Below, one piece after another: positions 7,870 to 16,136 of a stretch of DNA of 64,000 bases. Source of the DNA: Streptomyces sp. A 4/2. GTDB taxonomy: Bacteria > Actinomycetota > Actinomycetes > Streptomycetales > Streptomycetaceae. How positions within the stretch are numbered: position 1 is the first letter of the stretch; each line of letters opens with the position of its first letter. The position numbers and the translations under genes were made by a program. A model generated the notes under the pieces. That model saw only the letters and a list, made by a program, of their open reading frames with translations. It did not search any database and was not told where the DNA came from. Location: contig NZ_CALNVW010000030.1 of the NCBI RefSeq assembly GCF_940670765.1, forward strand, positions 248,001-312,000. Reading direction: 5' to 3'.

Positions 7870-9051
7870 CTATTCTTCGGTCCGGCCCCGCACCTGCGCC
7901 GATCCGCGCACGACGAGCCTGGGCAGCAGCTCCGTCCTGCGCACCGGGCCGGGGCTTCCGGCGGGCTCGGACAGCCGGTGCAGCAGCAACTCCGCCGCCG
8001 CTCTGCCGATCTCGGCCTTCGGCGGGGCCACGGCGCTCAGCGGGGTGCTGCCCAGCGCGGCGACCACATCGTCGTACGCCACCACCGAACAGTCCTGCGG
8101 CACCCGCACCCCGCTCTCCGCCAGCTTCTCCACCAGCATCAGCGCGTCCACATCGCCGTGCAGCACCGCGCCCGTCGCGCCCCGCGCGCGCAGCAGCGCC
8201 GCGAGATCGAGCGGGGCGCCCCGGTGCGGCGCGGGCACGGCGCTGTACACGACCCCGTCCGGATCGCTCTGCTCCGCGGGGCCGGGTCCCGGCCCCGCGT
8301 CCGGCGTACTGAGCACCACCGACCAGTCGTCCACCTCGGGACTGGCCGCGGCGATCTCGGCGAACGCCGCCCGGATGGTGCGCGCGGTGGGACTGTCGTC
8401 GCGGGCCGCGAGCACCAGTCGGCGGTGGCCCAGCGACACCAGATGACCGACGGCCAGGAACACCCCGTACCAGTGGTCGGAGCAGACCGAGTCCAGCGCG
8501 TGCAGGGCGCTGCCCGCCCGGGGGCGCCGCTCCATCAGCACGGTCGGCACCGGCATGTCCGCGAGCCAGCCGTAGTCCGCCTCCTGGGACGCGGCGCTGC
8601 GCCAGTGCGGAGCGATCAGCAGCCCGCGTGCTCCGGCGGCCAGCGCCCGCTCCACCAGCGGCCGTTCGCCGCCCGGTGTCCGGGGCGCGATGTGCAGCGC
8701 GGTGCGGATGCCGGACTCCTCCAGCACGCTCCGTGCGCCGTGCAAGGTCTCGTAGAGGTACGAGTGCCGCTCCGGAACCACCAGGGCGACCGCGCCGCCG
8801 TCCACGGCCGGGTCCCCGGAGCGCGGTGCGGGCAGCCCGCCGGAAGGACCCGGCCCACCGACCTCTTCGGCGGGCCGGGCCACTCCGTGCCCGCGCCGCA
8901 GCTTCCCCGCGCGGGCCAGTTCCTCCACGTCGCGCCGGACTGTCACGACCGAGACGGCCAGCTCCGCGGCGAGTGTGCTGACCTTGACCGCGCCCCGGGA
9001 CCGCACCACCGAGAGGATTCTCTGACGCCTGAGTTCGACCGGCTCCCGCAT
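7870..9051 (-). CDS. DeoR-HTH / LacI-type substrate-binding hybrid regulator
   Basis: This 393-residue regulator starts with a DeoR-type helix-turn-helix (RRQRILSVVRSRGAVKVSTL, then LAVSVVTVRRDVEEL, about residues 8-48). After a Gly/Pro-rich linker it has a LacI/periplasmic-binding-like sensor domain from about residue 85 (VALVVPERHSYLYETLHGA, GLLIAPHW, CSVVAYDDVVAALGSTPLSAV). The sensor domain should bind the sugar moved by the adjacent importer, so this is the probable repressor of the 1363-7766 operon. It lies upstream of that operon on the same strand. Candidate operators with GCGATCA half-sites sit before its own start and before the lipoprotein gene, which suggests autoregulation. Confidence 0.9.
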   Translation of the reverse strand: MREPVELRRQRILSVVRSRGAVKVSTLAAELAVSVVTVRRDVEELARAGKLRRGHGVARPAEEVGGPGPSGGLPAPRSGDPAVDGGAVALVVPERHSYLYETLHGARSVLEESGIRTALHIAPRTPGGERPLVERALAAGARGLLIAPHWRSAASQEADYGWLADMPVPTVLMERRPRAGSALHALDSVCSDHWYGVFLAVGHLVSLGHRRLVLAARDDSPTARTIRAAFAEIAAASPEVDDWSVVLSTPDAGPGPGPAEQSDPDGVVYSAVPAPHRGAPLDLAALLRARGATGAVLHGDVDALMLVEKLAESGVRVPQDCSVVAYDDVVAALGSTPLSAVAPPKAEIGRAAAELLLHRLSEPAGSPGPVRRTELLPRLVVRGSAQVRGRTEE

Positions 9052-9134
9052 GCCTGGACCCCCTGGGGTGTCTGGTCAGCCGCCGCCCAGCTGTTCGTTT
9101 GAACGCTTGGCTGAGCGCTTGCGGTCGCAGCATA

Positions 9135-9153
9135 GCGATCACACCGTGATCGG
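9135..9153. promoter_or_regulatory. palindrome CGATCAC-ACC-GTGATCG upstream of the regulator gene
   Basis: A perfect 7-bp-arm inverted repeat (9136-9152) lies 85 bp upstream of the DeoR/LacI hybrid start. It contains GCGATCA and TGATCGG, the half-sites also found at 7808-7843. Further in, at 9096-9121, there are AGCGCTT-like repeats. It is a likely autoregulatory operator. Confidence 0.55.
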
Positions 9154-9204
9154 TGGGTCGGCCCGCGGACCGACCCACCGACGGGGGCCGACCGGGCATG
9201 CAGA

Positions 9205-9251
9205 GCGGCCGGGGGCGGCGGACGATGTCCTCGTCCGCCGCCCCCGGCCGC
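9205..9251 (-). terminator. 21-bp perfect hairpin after the M81 peptidase gene
   Basis: Arms 9205-9225 and 9231-9251 are perfectly complementary (GCGGCCGGGGGCGGCGGACGA against its reverse) around the 5-nt loop TGTCC. There is no U tract, which is common for Streptomyces terminators. It lies 17 bp beyond the stop of the leftward peptidase gene and should end that transcript before the next regulator gene. Confidence 0.8.
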
Positions 9252-9267
9252 CCGTCCGTCCGCTGTG

Positions 9268-10845
9268 TCAGAGCAGTACCGGAGTCAGGTCCGGGCCACC
9301 CTCGTTCTCGTACGCGTCCTCGTCGAACGGGTACAGCGGGCGCTCCACCCGGTGGTGGCCCAGGCGCAGCAGATCCTGGTCGACGCCGCCGGGGGTGAGG
9401 GCCAGCAGCCAGTCCGCCGCCATGTCGTGCAGTTCGGGCTCCAGGTAGCCGATCTTGACGACGACCAGATCGAAGGTGCGCGGGTCGATACCGAGGCCGC
9501 CCTGCGCGGGGCCGGTGAAGTCGGCGAGCGTGTGGAACGGCTTGCGCTGTCCGGTCACGACGACGGTGAGGCCGCCGACGGTGATGGCCGCGAGGTCGCA
9601 GCCGCGGTCGTAGGCGCCGCCCTCGGCGCGGTCTGCCTTGTCGGCCGCCCGCTGAAGTCCCGTGACGGTGCCGGTGATTTCGAGCGGCCCGCCCTGGCTG
9701 GTGTCGACCTTGCCGCCGACACCGACCGTGACGGTGGCGCCGATCCCGGCCTCGAAGCAGGCGCGCACCGCGGCCGGGTCGGTGATGCCGGGGTGTACGG
9801 CGGTGACCTTGCCGGAGGCGATCTGCTCGTTCTCCAGCAGCTTGCCGAGCATGTACGCGAGGTCGCCCGCGCCGCCCGCCGTCGGGTTGTCGCCCGAGTC
9901 GCTGATCAGGAACGGACGGCGGTCGGAGGCGACGGCCGTGGCGATGCACTCCTCCGCGGTACCCGTCGGGCCGACGAACTCGAAGTCGCGGCGCACCTCC
10001 CAGTACTGCTGGGCCAGCGACTCGGCCTCCGCGGCGGCGAGTGCGGCGTCGTCGCCGGTGACGACGATGGCGGCCTTGCAGCGCGGCTCGTCGGCCCAGG
10101 CGTAGCCGACCCAGATCGCGGCGTCGACGATGCCCGGCTTCGCCTCGATGCCCGCGAGCCGGCCGTAGAGGCCCTTGGCGGGTTCGAGTCGGGTGCTGGT
10201 CTTCTCACCGGGGAGCAGGACCGGCACCTGTACCCAGGCACGGTGCGGGCGGCGGGTCCCGGCGGGCAGCTGGAGCCGCTCGACGAGCTTGCGGGCCGCG
10301 CGCTCGCGGGTGTCCCAGGCGTCCTCGTGCGGGGCGAGCCGGTGCGCGGTGAGCAGTTCGATCGGCTCCGCGAAACGGCGCGAGACGTTGCCGTGCAGGT
10401 CCATCGCCGCCGACATCATCGGGCGGCCCGACGCCGGGTCCTCGGGGGTGCCGACCGCGTCCAGCGCCGCCCGTACGGCTTCGGTCAGATCACCTTCGGC
10501 ATCGGTGAGACCGATGACGCTCATCGCCCCGTGCAGGTCGTAGACCATGCCGTCGAGGGGGCCCGCCGCGCGGATCCGGGAGATCAGCTCGTCCTTGAGC
10601 AGGAGGTAGGACTCCGCCTTGACCGGACCGCCGGGCAGAGCCGTGGCGTGCAGGAGGGGGACCCATTCGACGAGGGCGTCGAGATCCGAGGACGGCTGTG
10701 TCCAGCTGTAGCGGTTCAGCAGTTCCTGACCGCGGGTCTGGCGGAAGTCGTCCGTGGTGGAGCGGTGCGGGCAGAAGGTGGAGGACTCGATACCGATGCC
10801 GCCGATGGCGATGCGCAGACGGCGGGTGGGGGTGGAGGTGGTCAT
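9268..10845 (-). CDS. M81 family (MlrC-like) metallopeptidase
   Basis: This 525-residue protein matches the M81 family, named for MlrC, the zinc enzyme that finishes degradation of linearised microcystin in sphingomonads. Family motifs are visible in order: GGIGIESSTF near the N-terminus, YDLHGAM, AMDLHGN, APHEDAWDT, SDSGDNPTAGG and KIGYLEPEL. The His and Asp residues in these are the expected metal ligands. It has no signal peptide, so it would act on peptides after import. It sits beside a ROK regulator and a divergent peptide importer, which suggests a substrate-uptake-and-cleavage unit (inference). The natural substrate of actinobacterial members is not known to me. Confidence 0.88.
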   Translation of the reverse strand: MTTSTPTRRLRIAIGGIGIESSTFCPHRSTTDDFRQTRGQELLNRYSWTQPSSDLDALVEWVPLLHATALPGGPVKAESYLLLKDELISRIRAAGPLDGMVYDLHGAMSVIGLTDAEGDLTEAVRAALDAVGTPEDPASGRPMMSAAMDLHGNVSRRFAEPIELLTAHRLAPHEDAWDTRERAARKLVERLQLPAGTRRPHRAWVQVPVLLPGEKTSTRLEPAKGLYGRLAGIEAKPGIVDAAIWVGYAWADEPRCKAAIVVTGDDAALAAAEAESLAQQYWEVRRDFEFVGPTGTAEECIATAVASDRRPFLISDSGDNPTAGGAGDLAYMLGKLLENEQIASGKVTAVHPGITDPAAVRACFEAGIGATVTVGVGGKVDTSQGGPLEITGTVTGLQRAADKADRAEGGAYDRGCDLAAITVGGLTVVVTGQRKPFHTLADFTGPAQGGLGIDPRTFDLVVVKIGYLEPELHDMAADWLLALTPGGVDQDLLRLGHHRVERPLYPFDEDAYENEGGPDLTPVLL

Positions 10846-10947
10846 GAGGTGCTGCTCTCCGGTTGCGGGGTGTGGACGGTGGTGCGAGGCGCCGCGCCGA
10901 TGGGGCTCGGGCGCGGCGGACCGGGTTCAGGGTCTGCGGGGCCGGGT

Positions 10948-12108
10948 TCAGGTTCTTTCGGCGTGCGGCCGGCTGTCGCGCAGGGCGGTCAGTCCCGCGC
11001 CCAGCAGGCCCGCGTCCCGGCCCGAGACCGTGGTGGTGATCTCCAGACCGGCCGTGGCCATCGGCAGGCAGCGTTCGTAGAGGACACCGCGGACCGCGGC
11101 CACCAGGGGCTCGGCCGCGGCCAGGGCGCCGCCGAGGACGACCGCCTGCGGGTTGAAGAAGTTGACGACGACGCCGAGCACGGTGCCGATGTGCCGGCCG
11201 GCCGCCCGTACCAGGGTCGTCGCCTGCGGGTCTCCGTCGGTGACCAGGCGCAGCAGTTCGGCGGTGCCGTCGACCGGGGTGCCGCGGCGGGCGAGTTCAC
11301 GCAGTACGGCCGCGCCGCTGGCCACCGTCTCCAGGCAGCCGATGTTCCCGCAGCTGCACGGGCGTTCCTCCGCGGCGTCCACCCGGACATGGCTGATGTC
11401 GCCCGCGCAGCCGTTGGCGCCGCGGTGCGGGCGGCCCGCCGAGATCACTCCGCAGCCGATGCCGCGGCCGGCCTTGACGACCACCAGGTGATCGAGTTCC
11501 GGCCGTGCCGACTGGTGCTCGCCGACGGCCATCAGCGTCGCGTCGTTGTCGACGACGACGGGCAGTCCGAGCCGGTCGGCGAGGACGTCGCGGAGCGGGA
11601 AGTTGTGCCAGCCGGGCATCCGGGAAGGGGTGAGGACGCGGCCGGTGGCGACGTCGACCGGGCCGGGGAAGGCGATGCCGACGCTGCGTACCGTGCGTCC
11701 GGCCGCCCGCTGTTGGCCGGCGAGCGCGGCCAGCTGTTCCACCAGCCAGTCGACGGCCTGGTCCGGTCCGGCCGTGAGGTCGTGGCTGTGATCGGCGGCG
11801 TCCGACACGGTGCCGTCGACACCGACGGCGGCCAGCCTCCCGTGGTGGGAGCCGAGATCGGCGGTGAGGGCCACACCGCCCTGCTGCGGGATCCGCAGAA
11901 GCCGGGGGCGGCGTCCGCCGCGCGAGGCGCCCTCACCGGATTCGGTGAGCAGCCCGGCCGCGACCAGTTCCTGGACGCGCAGCGAGACGGTCGAGGCCGC
12001 CAGTCCCAACTCTCTTACGAGGTCGGCCCGTGAGGCGGCGGCACCGGACGTGACCATGCGCAGGATGTGCTGGTTCGTCACGCTGTCCGTCATTGCTCTC
12101 CCCGTCAT
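10948..12108 (-). CDS. ROK family transcriptional regulator (NagC/XylR type)
   Basis: This 386-residue ROK repressor has an N-terminal winged helix (TNQHILRMVTSGAAASRADL, LGLAASTVSLRVQELV) and a C-terminal actin-like sugar-kinase domain. The latter keeps the ROK zinc motif CSCGNIGCLE, and the GRGIGCGVISAGRPHRGANG and VVLGGALA motifs. ROK regulators normally sense sugars, so its place between a peptidase and a peptide importer is unusual. Two starts are possible (12108 and 12093), each with a GGAG-type site. Repeated GAAAGTTAG-like sequences in the adjacent divergent gap are candidate operators. It probably controls both the M81 gene and the importer. Confidence 0.9.
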   Translation of the reverse strand: MTGRAMTDSVTNQHILRMVTSGAAASRADLVRELGLAASTVSLRVQELVAAGLLTESGEGASRGGRRPRLLRIPQQGGVALTADLGSHHGRLAAVGVDGTVSDAADHSHDLTAGPDQAVDWLVEQLAALAGQQRAAGRTVRSVGIAFPGPVDVATGRVLTPSRMPGWHNFPLRDVLADRLGLPVVVDNDATLMAVGEHQSARPELDHLVVVKAGRGIGCGVISAGRPHRGANGCAGDISHVRVDAAEERPCSCGNIGCLETVASGAAVLRELARRGTPVDGTAELLRLVTDGDPQATTLVRAAGRHIGTVLGVVVNFFNPQAVVLGGALAAAEPLVAAVRGVLYERCLPMATAGLEITTTVSGRDAGLLGAGLTALRDSRPHAERT

Positions 12109-12391
12109 CGCTGTCTCCGGTTACTTCGAAAGTTGCTTCGAGATTTCAAAGTAAGTCGGCGCTGTCTCGATGAAAGTTAGCGATCTGATGGCGACTTCCG
12201 CCAGGGGTAACGGAAAACTTTTCATCAATTCGCTATCCCAATAACGGACAAAGAGGATCAAAAGCTGCACTTGGGGCGCACTTGGTCACGTTTTCGCTCT
12301 TGACTTAGTTTCATCTGCCGTCCTAACTTTCAGACATTCTCCAGCCGATGTTCACGTCGGCTCGCAGCCGGAACTCGATGGAGGCCCACCC
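12109..12391. promoter_or_regulatory. divergent control region between ROK regulator and peptide importer
   Basis: This AT-richer 283-bp gap holds three copies of one motif: GAAAGTTGC (12128-12136), GAAAGTTAG (12172-12180) and its exact inverse CTAACTTTC (12323-12331). The palindrome GAAAACTTTTC lies at 12213-12223. TTGACT at about 12300 with TAACTT 18 bp later could be a rightward promoter, in which case the inverse motif would overlap the -10. These are good ROK operator candidates, but the promoter assignment is weak. Confidence 0.5.
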
Positions 12392-14242
12392 ATGCGCCCA
12401 AGGCGCTCACCCGCGCGGCGCCGCGCACTAGCCGCAGCGGTCACCGGGACGGCGATCGTGATGGCCCTCTCGGGCTGTACGCAGGACGGCGGCCGGATAG
12501 CCATGGGACCCACCGGTGGTACCCCGGTCGAGGGCGGCACCGCCACGATGGCCCTGCCCCCGGCCGCCACCCCGAACTGGATCTTCCCCATCGGGGCTCC
12601 CGGCTACGGCGCCACGTACAACTTCGCGATCCAGTCGCTGCTCTTCATGCCCGTCTACGACGCGGTGAAGAAGGACGGCGCGCTGACCACCACCGGGCCG
12701 AACACGCTGGGCCAGAAGCCGGTCTACAGCGACGGCAACCGGACGGTCACCGTGCCGCTGCGCAAGGACATCACCTGGTCCGACGGCAAGCCGGTGACCG
12801 CACGCGACATCGAGTTCTGGTTCAACCTCGTCAAGGCCAACAAGGCCGACTGGGGCAGCTACTCCGTCGGCGCCATGCCCGACAACGTCAAGAGCTTCGA
12901 GACCGTCGACGCCCACACCGTGCGGCTGCACCTCAACCGGTCCTACAACCCCGACTGGTTCACCGCCAACCAGCTCACCCTGATGCGCGCGCTCCCGCAG
13001 GCCGCCTGGGACGCCGAGAAGGACGGCGGGCCCATCGGCGACCGGGACCGCACGACCGCGGGTGCCAAGGCGATCTTCGCCCGGCTGACCCAGCACTCCA
13101 AGAGCCTCGGCGCCTACTCCAAGGACCCGCTCTGGAAGACCGTCAACGGGCCCTGGAAGATAGACGAGTGGCAGAACACCGGCCAGGTCACCCTCGTACG
13201 GAACCCGAAGTACACCGGTTCCGACAAGGCCCATCTGGACAAGGTCGTCTTCAAGCCCTTCACCACCGCTGACTCCGAGTTCAACGTGCTGCGCTCCGGT
13301 GGCGTCGACTACGGCTACATAGCCCCGTCCGTCCTCGCCCAGAAGAAGACGTTCCAGGACCGCGGATACCGCGTCGACCCGTGGGAGGGCTGGGCGGCCA
13401 CCTACATCGTCTACAACTTCAACTCCTCGCACGGCGGCCCCGCCCTGCGGCAGCTCTACATCCGCCAGGCCATGCAGCACCTCGTCGACCAGACGGCGAT
13501 GAGCAAGGTCATCTGGCAGGGCAGCGCCACACCGACGCTCGGGCCCGTGCCCATCACGCCGAAGACGCAGTACCTGTCACCGGCGATGGAGAAGAACCAG
13601 TACCCGTACTCGGTGCAGGCCGCCCGTACGCTCCTCGTCGACCACGGCTGGACGATCCGCGACGGCCAGGCCCGCTGCACCCGCCCCGGCACCGGCGACA
13701 ACCAGTGCGGCGCGGGCATCGCGAAGAACGCCCCGCTGAACCTCACACTGCTCTCGCAGTCCGGCTCCACCGAGTCGACGAACATGATGCAGGAGCTGAA
13801 GTCCTCGCTCAGCAAGGCCGGCATCGACCTCAAGGTGCGCCAGCAGCCGCTGAACTCGGTCCTCGGCAACTCCGTTCCCTGCAAGGCGGGTCAGCCCGGC
13901 TGCGACTGGGACATGTCCTTCTTCGGCACCGCGGGAAGCTGGTACTACCCGCTCAACCCCAGTGGTGAGCAGCTCTTCTCGACCGGCGCCTCCGCCAACT
14001 TCGGCAACTACTCGGACCCCGTGGCCGACAAGCTCATCCGCGCCGTCCAGTACTCCGCCGACCCGAACGCCATGCACGCGTACGGCGAGTACCTTGCCAA
14101 GCAGCTCCCGGTGATGTGGATGCCGAACCCCGCCTACCAGGTGTCGGTGATCCGCAACGATCTGCGCGGCGTCGACCAGAACCCCACCGTGACCCTCGCC
14201 CCGCAGGACTGGTACTACGTCAAGAAGGGGGCCGACCAGTGA
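12392..14242 (+). CDS. peptide/nickel-type ABC solute-binding lipoprotein (family 5)
   Basis: This 616-residue SBP_bac_5 protein is the outer binding subunit of a Dpp/Opp-type importer. It starts behind GGAGG (spacing 7) and has a basic N-terminus, a hydrophobic stretch and lipobox LSGC, giving a lipid-anchored Cys. Family motifs include VPLRKDITWSDGKPVTARDIEFWFN and, near the middle, a PLRQLYIRQAMQHLVDQ region. The gene leads a four-gene operon in which every junction but the last is a 4-nt overlap. The partner ROK regulator and M81 peptidase are divergent. The ligand is probably a peptide, but SBP_5 proteins also bind nickel complexes and oligosaccharides. Confidence 0.94.
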   Translation: MRPRRSPARRRALAAAVTGTAIVMALSGCTQDGGRIAMGPTGGTPVEGGTATMALPPAATPNWIFPIGAPGYGATYNFAIQSLLFMPVYDAVKKDGALTTTGPNTLGQKPVYSDGNRTVTVPLRKDITWSDGKPVTARDIEFWFNLVKANKADWGSYSVGAMPDNVKSFETVDAHTVRLHLNRSYNPDWFTANQLTLMRALPQAAWDAEKDGGPIGDRDRTTAGAKAIFARLTQHSKSLGAYSKDPLWKTVNGPWKIDEWQNTGQVTLVRNPKYTGSDKAHLDKVVFKPFTTADSEFNVLRSGGVDYGYIAPSVLAQKKTFQDRGYRVDPWEGWAATYIVYNFNSSHGGPALRQLYIRQAMQHLVDQTAMSKVIWQGSATPTLGPVPITPKTQYLSPAMEKNQYPYSVQAARTLLVDHGWTIRDGQARCTRPGTGDNQCGAGIAKNAPLNLTLLSQSGSTESTNMMQELKSSLSKAGIDLKVRQQPLNSVLGNSVPCKAGQPGCDWDMSFFGTAGSWYYPLNPSGEQLFSTGASANFGNYSDPVADKLIRAVQYSADPNAMHAYGEYLAKQLPVMWMPNPAYQVSVIRNDLRGVDQNPTVTLAPQDWYYVKKGADQ

Positions 14243-15189
14243 CCGGCTTTCTCCTCAAGCGCCTTCTCCAGGCGGTGGTCGTACTCTTCCTGGTGTCGGT
14301 CATCGTCTTCGTCCTGCTGCACCTGCTCCCCGGCGGACCGGCGCGCGCCATCCTCGGGCCCAAGGGCACACCGCAGCAGATCGAGCACTTCAACCACGTC
14401 CAGGGGTACGACCGGGCGCTGCCCATGCAGTACTGGGAGTACCTGAAGCGCCTGCTCTCCGGTGACCTGGGTGTGTCGTACAAGCTCAACCAGCCCGTCT
14501 CCGACCTGCTGATGCAGCGACTCCCCAAGACGCTGCTGCTGACGGCGCTCTCCACGGCGCTCGCGGTGATCATCGCGATCCCGCTCGGCCTGCTCCAGGC
14601 GGTGCGCCGCGGCAAGATCACCGACTACCTGCTGACGGGTGCGACCTTCCTCGCCTACGCGACGCCGGTCTTCTTCCTCGGTCTGATCCTCATCATCGTC
14701 TTCTGCCAGATGGTCCCGGTCTTCCCGGCCGAGGCACCGCAGGGCGAGTCCCTGTCGAGCATCTTCAGCGGGTTCTCCGGCATGGTGCTGCCCATCGTGA
14801 CGATGGCGCTCGGCGTGATCGCGATGTTCAGCCGCTACATGCGCTCCGCCACCCTGGACAACCTCACCGAGGAGTACGTCCGTACGGCCATGGCCAAGGG
14901 GCAGTCCAGCCGGCGGATCCTCGCCAAGCACGTGATGCGCAATGCGCTGATCCCGCTCGCGACCCTTCTCGGCCTGTATCTGCCGACGCTGTTCGGCGGC
15001 GCCCTCGTCGTCGAGTCGATGTTCAACTACCCGGGTATGGGCCTGCTCTTCTGGAACGCCGCCCAGGGCTCCGACTTCCCCGTACTGCTCGGCGTGACGC
15101 TCGTCATCGGGGTCGCCACCGTGGTCGGATCGCTCCTCACCGACATCGTCTACGCCGTCCTCGACCCCCGGATCCGGAGCGTCTCATGA
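14239..15189 (+). CDS. peptide ABC transporter permease (DppB type)
   Basis: This 316-residue inner-membrane permease has the DppB N-terminus (FLLKRLLQAVVVLFLVSVIVF), an LPGGPARAILG motif and the EYVRTAMAKGQSSRRILAKH docking loop, with six membrane segments. The GTG start overlaps the binding-protein stop by 4 nt; the open frame upstream of it is only the shadow of that gene. It forms the pore with the next gene product. Confidence 0.95.
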   Translation: MTGFLLKRLLQAVVVLFLVSVIVFVLLHLLPGGPARAILGPKGTPQQIEHFNHVQGYDRALPMQYWEYLKRLLSGDLGVSYKLNQPVSDLLMQRLPKTLLLTALSTALAVIIAIPLGLLQAVRRGKITDYLLTGATFLAYATPVFFLGLILIIVFCQMVPVFPAEAPQGESLSSIFSGFSGMVLPIVTMALGVIAMFSRYMRSATLDNLTEEYVRTAMAKGQSSRRILAKHVMRNALIPLATLLGLYLPTLFGGALVVESMFNYPGMGLLFWNAAQGSDFPVLLGVTLVIGVATVVGSLLTDIVYAVLDPRIRSVS

Positions 15190-16085
15190 GCACTGCCGTC
15201 ATAGCCCCCGGCCACGAGGACGCCGACCTCGCCACGCCCTCACTGGCCCGCCGTACCCTGCAGGTCTTCACCGGCAACAAGCTCGCCCTCACCGGCGTGA
15301 TCGTGCTGGTCCTGCTCCTCGCGTTCTGCTACCTGGGCCCGCTGATCCACTCCACCGACCAGGTCCACACCGACCTGGCGCAGGCCAACCTGGCACCCGG
15401 CAGTTCCGGTCACCTCCTGGGCACCACCGACCTCGGCTACGACATGCTCGGCCGGCTGATGCTCGCCGGGCAGTCCTCCCTGGAGGTCGGCCTCGCCGCC
15501 GGTCTGCTCGCCACCCTCTTCGGTACCCTCTGGGGCGCCGTCTCCGGGTACTTCGGCGGCTGGGTCGACGCCGTGATGATGCGGGTCACGGACGCCGCGC
15601 TCGCCATCCCCGCGATGTTCCTGCTGGTCGTCGTCGCCGCGATCATCACGCCCAGTAAGGGCGTCCTCATCGTGATCATCGCGGCGGTGGCCTGGCTCTC
15701 CCCGGCCCGCCTGGTCCGCGGCGAGGCACTCTCGCTGCGCGACCGCGAGTACGTCCAGGCCATGCGGATGATGGGCGGCGGCGGAGCCCGCGCCGTGTTC
15801 CGGCACATCGTGCCGAACGCCATCGGCACGGTGATCGTGAACTGCACGTTCCAGATCGCCGACGCCATCCTGTACGTCAGCTACCTGGCCTTCCTCGGCC
15901 TCAGCATCCCGCCGCCCGCCGCCGACTGGGGCTCGATGCTGTCCTCGGGCATCACGTACACCCAGAACGGCTACTGGTGGCTGATCTTCCCGCCGGGCAT
16001 CGCCATCGTGCTCGTCGTAGGCGCTTTCAACTTCGTGGGTGACGGCCTCCGGGACGCCTTCGAAGTACGGCTCCAGAAGAAGTAG
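15186..16085 (+). CDS. peptide ABC transporter permease (DppC type)
   Basis: This 299-residue DppC-type permease has one N-terminal helix followed by the five-helix transport domain. Typical motifs are HLLGTTDLGYDMLGRLMLAG, the docking loop DREYVQAMRMMGGGGARAVFRHIVPN, and the LGLSIPPPAADWGSML segment near the end. Its ATG overlaps the DppB stop by 4 nt. It completes the membrane part of the importer. Confidence 0.95.
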   Translation: MSTAVIAPGHEDADLATPSLARRTLQVFTGNKLALTGVIVLVLLLAFCYLGPLIHSTDQVHTDLAQANLAPGSSGHLLGTTDLGYDMLGRLMLAGQSSLEVGLAAGLLATLFGTLWGAVSGYFGGWVDAVMMRVTDAALAIPAMFLLVVVAAIITPSKGVLIVIIAAVAWLSPARLVRGEALSLRDREYVQAMRMMGGGGARAVFRHIVPNAIGTVIVNCTFQIADAILYVSYLAFLGLSIPPPAADWGSMLSSGITYTQNGYWWLIFPPGIAIVLVVGAFNFVGDGLRDAFEVRLQKK

Positions 16086-16136
16086 CCACACCCCCCTGCT
16101 TTCGCTTCCTGCCTTCACTGCCCGGAGGACACTCCC

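Noticed and set aside
9265..12033. 922-codon plus-strand frame over the M81 and ROK genes
   Set aside because: Antisense shadow; composition typical of a reversed GC-rich frame and no domain.
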